A DNA stretch of 47,660 nt, from assembly GCA_009602725.1 (NCBI GenBank), contig WELB01000044.1, positions 314,486 through 362,145 of the forward strand, read 5' to 3'. The notes under the pieces were generated by a model that searched no databases, was not told where the DNA came from, and was given only the letters and a program-made list of their open reading frames with translations. The position numbers were made by a program, and so were the translations under genes. The DNA is from Spirogloea muscicola (lineage: Eukaryota > Streptophyta > Zygnematophyceae > Spirogloeales > Spirogloeaceae). Position 1 is the first letter of the stretch, and each line of letters begins with the position of its first letter. Below, in pieces: positions 31,115 through 40,203 of the stretch.

Positions 31115-31290
31115 ACTCGCTCAACCATGTTTACTGTATGCGCCTGGCGGTCTCGCTCCATCCTTTCCTGGCCTTTGCAGCGCACTTGCGGGCAGGCCGC
31201 ACTTGCCTGCTGCTTATGGACTTCGTTGTGTGAGACTTTTCTGGCTGCAACTTACTTTGACTTGCGGCTGCTGATAGGGGTCAGTGTCGT
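31115..31290 (+). mobile_element. Retroelement 3' copy q (C-terminus, decayed)
   Basis: Frames resemble Y-C-M-R-L-A-V-S-L-H-P-F-L-A-F-A-A-H-L-R-A-G-R, then degrade with stops before a D-R-G-like end near 31285. Confidence 0.6.
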
Positions 31291-31595
31291 AACCCGATTG
31301 TCGTGACTACTTGCGTAGACATGTAATTTTGCGCTTTCTGGCCCCTTCGAACATGTTCATTATCTTTGAGGTCGCTCCCCGTTGGGAGAGCTAACGATCA
31401 AGAGCTTCTATGGGAGGAGGCGCTCCAGCGAGGAGGTCGTCAGCCCGTCCTTGTCGGCTGAGAAGGGCCAGCTCGAAACGATGAGCCAGTGATTGATGAG
31501 CACCCAATTGTAGCAGCCACTTTTGTAGCATGTGGCTAAGCGCCTTCCGGCCCCCTTCCGACCTTGTTAGACAAGGATCACACAGACATTAGTCA

Positions 31596-31965
31596 GCAGC
31601 TACAGGCCAGAGTGGCTTGCAGCCGGTAACGTGTCACCACTGCAATATCCAGAAGTAGCAGCCCAAGCGCGGCCTGCCCACAAGTGCACTGCAAGAGCCT
31701 GGTGACAGTGGACCGAGACTGGTAGGCGCGTTCGGAAGTACCTGAACGAGGGATTCATCGGCACTGAAGTTGGGCTGCTCACCATGCTGGCAGGTGATAG
31801 TACACTGTGCAAGCCGCTGAAGAGGGTCCAGCCACCAACTCTCATACGCCCCGTGAACATCATCGGCAATTGCAACAAATTGTCTGCATACGCCTTGCCA
31901 GTCTTGGTCCTTGGTGCTTTCGGGTCCTTTCCTTTGTCCAGGCTCATGACCTCGAACAGGAGCGG
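31596..31965 (-). mobile_element. Retroelement 3' copy r (C-terminus, decayed)
   Basis: The minus strand in two frames gives F-V-A-I-A-D-D-V-H-G-A-Y-E-S-W-W-L-D, Q-H-G-E-Q-P-N-F-S-A, then A-V-H-L-W-A-G-R-A-W-A-A-T-S-G and P-A-A-S-H-S-G-L-stop. It is the rightmost copy seen. Confidence 0.7.
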
Positions 31966-32554
31966 CTGGGTGCAATGAGGCCCACAGCCACCGGCGGTGT
32001 ACTGTCATATGTATTCTCTCAAATGCTTCAGTATCTTGCTTGACAGATATGCATGCTCCAACTGGAAAACATTATTCGCTGCATTGCTCCAATTTCCATA
32101 TCCAACTTCCCTTTTCACCAATGCGGCCAGCAGGCTCTTTACTTAAGCCGCTACTATGCCTTTGACTATGGAGGGCCACTTCTACACGCCTGCTTGCATG
32201 CATGCATGCTGTTTTGAGACGCCAATCTGACTTTTGAGGACCAATGAGGCCCACCACAGTGAAGACCCTCTCCTGGAACCTGCTTGCACATGTGCTCTGT
32301 GCAGATGACAAGGACTCAGCTTGGGGCAAATTGCTCAGCAGAGTGACCAGGAGCTACCCTTGCAAGTGTATCAAGCAGCCCTTGAGTCTAGCCAGGCAGA
32401 CTGGGCTATCACAGAACACCTCTTTCGTACTAGCTGATGTCCAACACAGTCTATGGGCTGCATTGCATCTTCATGCGTGCTTGACACATATGCAGAGGTA
32501 GCAGCCGCTGCAACTTCGCTTAGGAGCTCAGGAGCTCCTGAGCAGACTGGTATG
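31966..32554. other. No recognised gene
   Basis: Mixed sequence with short frames only. A GCATGCATGCATGC palindrome lies near 32193 and an 11-base A run at 32557 marks the edge of the mitochondrial insertion. Confidence 0.5.
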
Positions 32555-33000
32555 CTTAAAAAAAAAAAGGCTACCAAAAGCTAAAATGATAAGAGGCATT
32601 GCCATCACAATAGGAGCATCATGACAAGCAGAAAGATCTCATCGAAATGCATTGCTTGGTACAAAAAAAGTGAGAATAGCAAACGGAATGAATAGTATGA
32701 TGTAAACAAAACAGAAATACCACCCAACAAAACAGCAAAATTACCACTTACAGTATATTTAGCATGAGCAAGCTCAATAATCATGTATTTAGAGTAAAAG
32801 CCAGTCAAGAAAGGAAATCCTAGTAATGATAAACTCCCTATTAAGAACATAGCACAAGTAAAGGATAATAAGTAAGCAGGTCCTCCCATTCTACGCATAT
32901 CCTGTTCATCTGACATAGCATGAATAATTGAACCAGCGCTTAGGAATAATAAAGCCTTAAAAAAGCATGATTCATCAAATGGAAGAGCGCAGGAGTGGAG
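32555..33000 (-). pseudogene. nad5: Nuclear mitochondrial insertion: nad5 fragment
   Basis: An AT-rich block whose minus strand encodes part of NADH dehydrogenase subunit 5, a proton-pumping membrane subunit of complex I. Reading gives A-L-F-H-L-M-N-H-A, then [20 protein letters not shown] and [32 protein letters not shown], and [11 protein letters not shown]. Two single-base losses in T runs (6 T near 32955, 7 T near 32670) and a TGA after N-A-F-R break the frame. The flanks are GC-richer nuclear sequence. It covers only about a quarter of a normal nad5 and has no ATG, so it is not functional. Confidence 0.92.
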
Positions 33001-34150
33001 ACTCCTGATGATGTCCAGGCTTCCGGCTTGAAAATGTACATGCCTCGACTGTGATTGACAAACATAAGCACCATGTGCAGCTGGTACTCTGACTGCCTTC
33101 GTAATCTGGGAGGAAGGGGGGAGTGAGGGGGATTGGTTGTTATAATGCTTGTCCAAGTATAAGCAATTGTTGCAAGAAGTCAAAACAAACACACCTACAC
33201 AATATGCACTTGAATAGCAAACAATAACAAGAGCAGTAGATGTGGAAATTACTCTGCACAGGTGTTCGACTTCTGCACAGCTTGCTGTGGTCGTTCCATC
33301 GTTTCCCCCATCGTCTCATCTGTGCCTTGAGGGTGAGTCTTGGTCAGACTGCGGGAGAATCTAGAGGAGCTCAACAAGTGAGCAACCCCTCTTCGGTCCA
33401 TTCACTATTGCAGATACTGGACTCTCAGAAGGAGCTTACAATATTGCTTTATGTGCGTACCTTTGCTACCAAGTAGGGAGCAACACTTTAGACGAAGGAG
33501 AATGAAGGCCAACTTCTGGTGCCATCAACTTATCTGAAGAAAGCAATGGAGCAGGTTAGACTGCCACTCTCAGATTCAAGCCATTTGACTCTGACATACA
33601 CGCCGGGGCTCAAATTAGGCTCTCCATCCCTGCAAGGTCTGAGATAAGCTTCTGTGCAGCTCTGATCACTCAAGGGAAGTAGCAGAGACATCTAACGTGG
33701 TATATGGTCATTACATGAGATGATTTCAACTTGCAAAGAGCACAGCAAGCAAATATGCAGTGGTGTCCTTGCCATGCCTTACCTTGCCGTCATATCCTGT
33801 GGCCACGGCAAGCTGCAGTGAGGTCGCCTGATCCTTTCTCGTAAGGCGTATGCCCTAGTGTACATAGCTGGGGCAACCAGATGGCCGGCTTCAGTGGCCT
33901 CTGAAGAGGCATACTGATCAGCCTCCGAGATTCACAGGACTCCTCCTTTTATAGCTCAGACGTTGAAGGGGTCCAGAGGAGGGCTGCATCTTCTTCTGAC
34001 ATGGGCGCTGCACAACGTGAGGCTCAGAGGACCCTCAGTGCTGTACTCGAGAATCTCTACTTTTAGTGTCAGGTGTGCTCTAACACCATGAAGATGCAAC
34101 AAGCACTGTGTAACACAAAAAGATCATACAAGCGAGAGACAGCACGTGTG
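33001..34150. other. No recognised gene
   Basis: About 1.1 kb of moderate GC. A 78-residue plus frame at 33240-33476 and other short frames match nothing recognised. It probably includes the 3' flank of the augmin gene. Confidence 0.45.
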
Positions 34151-36852
34151 TCATCTGCACAGCCCGGCAATCAGAGCTGACTTCTGGCTGGCAATCAGCA
34201 GAAATGTGCATGCACCTAGCAAGTCAAAGTCTCCGCTGGCCTCATTCCCGTTACTGTAAGCTTCAAAGAAGGGTGAGTCAAGCTCCGCTTCTGACAGTCG
34301 AAATCGGTGGAGCTTTGGTGAGACCTCCAAATGAGGGGTTTTCTTGCAGGCCTTGTCATGATTATCCATCTTTGCTGCTGTGAGATGTGCCGCAGTGCAA
34401 GAGTGCTGGTTCGTTGAGCAGTCTGGCCCAGGTTTCCACGGCGAGTCTGACGGAAGCTGCTGAGGGTCAAAGCTCCCAGCAGAGGAGAGGCGTGGCCTCC
34501 AGCCTCTGCTAGCACGCTCCGGCATCCGCAGGACTTCAGTGCGTGGTGTGCGAAGTGCATCCTGTAGCGGCGCTGCCTGCCTCGAGTGCCATAAGTGCAG
34601 GTCGCGCTCTTCCTGCAGTCTCCGCTGTGCTGTGAGCATAATATTCTGGCGGAGCTCAATCAGATCGTCAAGAGGAGCCCCTGCCAGCAGACCAGTGCAT
34701 CAAATGTGAGTGGCCGCAGCTTGTCCACCCAGTGGCATCACCTTCTCCCACATCTGCCAGCTCGTTGTCACATGCCTTTCTCTAGGACCTCCAGATACCA
34801 TGAATGTGTGCGCTGCAATTACCGTGCTCAGGCAGAGGTGACGCCCATGCTCCAGCAGCTGAAGCGTGACTGGCGTTCTCTTGCACAGGCGATAGTCTGA
34901 GGGGCTCGCCACCACCGCCCTGCTGGACCAGCCTGCTGCCAGGCAGCCTGGCTGCTGGTGTGGGGGGCACCAGCGCCAGGGAGTTCGCCGCCTGCTGCAT
35001 CTCGGCCCGCTCCTCCAGCAGGCCCAGGAGTTGCCGGCTTGTCGGCGTCCCACTGCTGCTTGCCTGCAACACATGATGATGCACCTCCAGTAGTGGTGAG
35101 AGGTTTGAGTACACGAGTAAGTACCAGCTCTGGCACTAGATCTGAGGGCACAACGGGCTACCCTCCGCAACATGGCAGCTCACCTGACTTGTTGCCGCAG
35201 CAGCCTTTCCCCATGCCGACAGGGCCGCGTGCGCGTGCTGTGTGTCCCCATCCGCAAGCTCAACCCGCTGCTTGAGCTCTGCAATAGTCGTCTCATCTGG
35301 CAGCAGCGTATCCAGAAGCTTTGAGAAGAGAACCTGCAACGAAGCTGAATAGTAAGATTGCCTGGAAGGCCAGCAGCGACCTCACGACGCCTTCGTTCAC
35401 TCAGATAAAAGACATTATAGTCAGGATGTCATTCACGCGCCTTACCTGCAGATCCCTGCAGCGTCGTTGCTGCTCCCCGATTGCAGCTTGCATGGTGACA
35501 ATGTGCGACCTGTCGCTGTCCTTGGCACCGGTGCTGGCCACGGAGCTCAGCAGCGTCACCTCTGACGCAGATTGAGTGCGCGTGAGCTGCTCCAATGACG
35601 GCACAAACTGCCACACTGCTCTTGCAAGGGTTTGCAGGATGGCAGCTATGTCAATGCCACCACCAGAAGGCTTCTGTCCCAGTGTCTGGGCACTCCTGGG
35701 GATGCTACGATTTGCCAGCAACGGGCCGTCAAGTCGGCAGCTGTTCTCACGACTGCTGATCGCTTCCTGAAGCTCCTTAGTGGCCACGTTTTGCACGCGG
35801 TACAGGTGTGCCAGTAGCGCATCCCACTTGCACCCCGTGCCGCCCGCTGCTTGCTGGATCGACTCCTCAACCGCTAGTTGGGCATCGCCAAGCTCCGCTA
35901 CAATGTGAGCCTGTTCTGCTTGCAGCTGGCGGTTCTCTGCCGTCACGCTTTTGGCAAAAGCTTGCCAGGAGACCTCAAGCTGCGATCTGTGCAACGCCCT
36001 TGTCAGGAAAGCCTTCCGCTCTAGCGTGATGCGAGCCTGCACATTTTTCCGCGTGCCAGATAGTCAACACCCATGTATTATCAGCACATTTGCTGCACTA
36101 CAATGCCAAGTACATCGCAAGCCGCTTCGGAAGACTGAGTGCGTGCAGTGCTGAGTAATGGCTCTGCCCTGTACAGGTCAAGGATGAGGTGCACAACTAC
36201 CTTGGTGACAGCCAGCAACGTGCTAGGAGCAACGTCTGCGGGCGTGGCTGCTGAGAAGGACTGCAGCCCATTGGTGACATTGCGGCAGCGCTTGGAGTAC
36301 TCCTCATGCAGCACGAAGTCGGAGAGCTGCCACAAGAGCTCCACGAAGCGCGGCCCGCCACAGGCGGCCAGCGACGAGAGCCGCGAGCTGCTCCGGGGGA
36401 GCGCGCCGGCAGCCTCTAGCTCCATGATACGTGCGTGCGCAACCTGCACGCCGGCAGGGGCATGCACGGCATGATCACTGCCACAGTCATCCTCGTTGAG
36501 ATGAGGCCTAGAAGCGGGCTCCGCTGGCGGCGGGCCTAGGCTGGGCGCACCTTGCGGAACTCGCGGGCCTGCCGAGGGTCCAGGATCGGCCACATGTTCC
36601 GCAGCGCGTCAGGCTTGCAGGCGGCGGTCCCAGGCTGCTGCGGAGCGGCGGCGGCGGCGGCGGCGGCAGGCGCGGTGAGGAGGAAGTGGAGGAGAGCCTC
36701 TCCGGCGCGGGGGTTGGCGCGGCGGAACATGCCGCGCGCCAGCTCGACGCCGCCGCCCCGGTTGTCGAACCCCAGCAGCCGGCAGGACGTGAGCGCCGCC
36801 GCCTCCGCCGCCTCGTCGCCCGCCGCGGCGGCGCCGCCTCCGCCACCGCCGC
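34151..36852 (-). CDS. AUG6: Augmin complex subunit 6 (HAUS6/AUG6), 5' end in gap
   Basis: Augmin recruits gamma-tubulin ring complexes to existing microtubules for branched nucleation in spindles and phragmoplasts. Six exons with GT-AG introns and matching phases: 36852-36551 (5' partial), 36443-36201, 36036-35446, 35333-35184, 35063-34823 and 34680-34151 (phase 1 between the last two, others 0). The visible product is about 685 residues, near the usual plant length. Family marks are the N-terminal block [19 protein letters not shown], then [14 protein letters not shown] and [13 protein letters not shown], then a long helical region ([19 protein letters not shown]) typical of coiled coils. 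The C-terminal third is poorly conserved. The start codon lies in or beyond the N gap at 36853. Confidence 0.88.
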
Positions 36853-36935
36853 NNNNNNNNNNNNNNNNNNNNNNNNNNNNNNNNNNNNNNNNNNNNNNNN
36901 NNNNNNNNNNNNNNNNNGAAAAAAAAAAAAAAAAN
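36853..36935. other. Assembly gap with flanking poly-A
   Basis: 65 N, then G, 16 A and one more N. It falls in a GCC-rich part of AUG6 exon 1, so the N-terminus of that gene is lost here. The A run is probably low-quality sequence at the gap edge. Confidence 0.95.
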
Positions 36936-37265
36936 GCCAGCAAGGGCGATCACGGGGGCTCAGCTCCACGAGCAGCTCCTGCCCCTCTCTTCACCGCGCC
37001 GCATGTCGTGCCTTCTCTGGAGAGCTTCTTACCTCGGGACCTCGACGGCGTGTCAGTTGACGTGCCAGGTTATGGTATGCCGCCGCCGCCGCCGCCGCCG
37101 CCGCCGCCCCCGCTGCCGCTCCCGCCGCCGCCGCCGGCGTCGCCGCCGCCGGGCTGCGGTCCTCAGGACGACGGGACGAGGACGCGAGGCCGCCGTACTT
37201 CCTGTGTGCCAACCCCCAGTCGCGGGCCCCCAGCGTGTCCATGCGCGAGATTGTGCCGCCGGCGT
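36936..37265. other. Short intergenic stretch with CCG repeat; possible plus-strand frame
   Basis: Between AUG6 and TRM11. A (CCG)n tract at 37080-37150 gives a Pro run on the plus strand. The same strand, after a one-base shift, reads D-A-R-P-P-Y-F-L-C-A-N-P-Q-S and M-R-E-I-V-P-P-A-F-R-R-T-S-L-stop near 37283. These look protein-like but belong to no family recognised. The AUG6 5' UTR is expected here too. Confidence 0.35.
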
Positions 37266-39832
37266 TCAGACGCACTTCGCTCTGTAAGCCGGCCTGGAAA
37301 GGCCTGCGGTGATGCTTCCGCTCTCCGGCGACGGCCGCCCGCCTAACAAGCCGTCCGACCCCGTCTCCTCGCTGCAGCCGGCCATGGAGGCCTGCCGGTG
37401 CAAGTAGGCAGCACTGTTGGCCGGCGCAAAGACAAGGTCGTGCAGGTCGGCCTTGCGAGCCTCAGCCAGCAGTGCTACGTGGTTCACTCGGAAGTCCAGG
37501 TGCCGCGCCGCCGCTGTGAGCTCCACTTCCAGCGAGTATGGGGCACACTTCTCCATTGTCAGCAGCCGTCGGCTCCAGCGCTGGGTCAGCACCTGCTCGC
37601 AGTTGGCCACGAGCGTGAAGCAGGGGTGCGTTGGCAGCTCGTCATCCCTGTACGATTGCCGCGCAGCCGGGTAGAAGAACACAAGCCGGCCACCCATAAT
37701 CAGCAACCTCGCCGCGACATCCAGCAGGTCGTGCAGGCACTCCGCCATGGTATACGGTGCTGTTGATGGAATGTGGCTGTCGCGCTTGTCCTCAGGAATC
37801 ATGTATTCGTCTGGGCTACACCCAGCCAGCAGCTTCCGCCCACCCGACTTGCGGCCGCCCGCTCGGACACCATAAGGCGGGTCACAAATGATCGCGTCGA
37901 AGACCTGCCAAACACAAGCACTGAAGCAATGAGCTGTTGGCTGGCCACAGATGACCACGTCAACAGACTGCCAAGGAAGTGCACTGAAGGAACCAGCTGT
38001 TCACTGACAGTGGGTCAAAGGAAACTTAGGCTATCCCAAATCCATCAAACCTGCATGTGGAACTAATAAATCAGGATGGCGGTGACAGTGCGGAACACAC
38101 TACTTTCAAGCTCAGTCAATCATTTTGGTAGGAGTTCCTAGGTAGGACATTAAGGCTGAGCAAAGCTCTGCTACAACCGGTGGCATCAAACCTCACCTCA
38201 CGCAGGTCAGGTCGCCAGGGGGGGGAGTTGTTGTCCGCGCGCAGGAGGGTTAGGGGGAGAGGGAGGCCATACTGCACAGTCACACAGATAAGAATCGCTT
38301 TGTGGCTTCTGCACTGTCCCTTGCTTCACTTGCAGTACAGTGCTTTGTGCATGCTGTGTTTTGTGAGCATCTTCAGACCTGCTCAAAGTTGGCCCAGACG
38401 TTGCGGTCTGGACCTTTGCCATCACGCAGGATGCGGATGTCAATATCTGCCCCCTGCATGGCAGCAACTCCAGATCCTGTCAGTGTAAGCTGAAGTTTGT
38501 CCAGACCAAGTACTCTGCAACTGCTGCCCTGCAAGGGCCTCAAGGGCTGTCTGTAGCGAGTGCCAGCAATTGGTAGAAACCTCAATACATCTGGTGCAAC
38601 TTACGACAGTCATGGCGCCGTGATGAGCTGCCGCAACAAGAATGCTACCGGTGCCAGCAAAGGGGTCGTAGACGAGCGAGCCCTGGCGGGCTAGCGCTTG
38701 ATTTGCCATAATGAATGCAACCTCCGCATCCATGGCCGTCGGACCCAGGAAGTTGCGACTGGGCAGCGCATACTTAGTGATGAGGTTTGGCCTGTCTGAG
38801 CATGCAACCTGTGCAGAGGAGGGGATGCAAGTTGCCTGCTGCAGTCAATCCGGAGTCTGTGCCAACCCCAAACTAGTTCCAAACTTTGGACTGACTGGTT
38901 ACCTTTGTCTTTGTCAAGGCCAATGAAGGAGGGCATGACGAAAGCCAACCTCACGGGCAAAGATGACGCGCTGAGAGGCGAGTGGTGGCAGGCCCCTGTT
39001 GGTGCCGCTATCCTGGGATTCGATGATCCAGAACTTGTGGTCCGGGTTGCGGAGTTGCACGCGTCCCTGAAAGTCAACAGACAGAGGAGGCCCTCAGGAG
39101 CGCGGGCAGCACTGCAGTTGCACGCAGTCAATGTGGGCGGCAACAGGGCGCAAAATATGCCAGATATGTAAGTGGGCCTGGCAGACGGGGGGGCTGCAGC
39201 GAGCAGCATACCTGGAAGGGCACGTAGCTGACGCGGTCAATACGATCCTGCTGCTCCTGCATGCTGAGAATGCGGCCGAAGCAATCCACCACGTATTTGA
39301 AGGACGAATCGGCGCCAAGGTACAGGGCCTTGCGATCCTCGGGGTACGCTGCTATTGCTACCTCCAACCCCTCGTAGTCAGAAGCCTCTCCCCAGACTTC
39401 AAAGAAGGCCTTGATCAGCATGCCTGCGCCAAGCGCAAGCAGAAGCCGCAAAAATATGCAATGTAGAATAGTCATACAATGACGTGAAGATACGCAATGC
39501 GAAAACATGCACACAATGCACTCGGCCTCCGGGAGCGCTAGCCTGTGAAACTTCTGAGCCCTGGATCACAAGGGCCAGCCCTCTGCTAGCAGCACGGTCT
39601 TGTGTAGAACCGATAATGCGGAGGGGCTTACTAATTACTCACTCCTGGCGGCGATGGCGACGGCCGCGGCCTCGGATGGCAGGTCCACGAAGCAGAAGGG
39701 CGAGTCCGGGTGGTCGCCATCGGGCAGGCGGTGGCAAAGAGGCGGCAGGGCGCCAGCCAGCCTTGCCAGCGCCTCCAGCTCCGGGACGCGGAAGTCCAGG
39801 TGCCGGTGCACGAAGTAGCACAAGAACCACAT
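37266..39832 (-). CDS. TRM11: tRNA (guanine(10)-N2)-methyltransferase, Trm11-type
   Basis: Trm11, with its partner Trm112, methylates N2 of G10 in tRNA in the cytoplasm. Seven exons with GT-AG introns and consistent phases: 39832-39643, 39423-39212, 39066-38950, 38808-38605, 38453-38379, 38271-38197 and 37904-37266, giving about 503 residues. The N-terminal part (M-W-F-L-C-Y-F-V-H-R-H-L-D-F-R) fits the start of the family, followed by F-K-Y-V-V-D-C-F-G (THUMP-type region). The Rossmann fold shows the SAM motif V-Y-D-P-F-A-G-T-G-S (about 220-229) and the catalytic D-P-P-Y-G (about 299-303), with A-D-I-D-I-R between them. The C-terminal about 40 residues are variable. It is divergent to CDK8 with 371 bp between start codons. 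Confidence 0.92.
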
Positions 39833-40203
39833 GGAAGCTGGAGGGAAGCTCCCCTCCCCTGCCTCGCCCTCCTTCCTTCCTCCTCTCCTCTCCTGCCGTT
39901 TGTCCAACGGCCAGCTGCTGCCCCCACCCGCATCACCGAGCCCGCGCTCCGCCGTGCATCGTCGCTGGCCGCGCAGTGGCGGCAACCCCTCACGCCGGAT
40001 GGCTTGCGCTCTTGACCTGCGCGTCGCAAAGCCTGCTGGCGAAACCCGGCGTGGCGGCGCAGGCAGCCAAGAAGAGCGGAGGGGAGGGGTGGGGAGTGGG
40101 GTTTAAGGAGCCTGGTTCTGGGTGTACGTAGGACAGAATTTAGGGTTTTGAGCCCTCCGTCCTACCCGACTCGCCCATTAAGCCCTGCACCATGTTGTGA
40201 GCC
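39833..40203. promoter_or_regulatory. Bidirectional promoter region TRM11/CDK8 with telobox
   Basis: A 371-bp interval between two divergent starts. It holds a CT-rich stretch at 39850-39900 and TTTAGGGTTTT at 40140-40150, a telobox-type motif about 55 bases before the CDK8 ATG. Another AAACCCTAACCCC lies in CDK8 intron 1 (40391-40403). Promoter function is inferred from position; no TATA box was seen. Confidence 0.55.
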
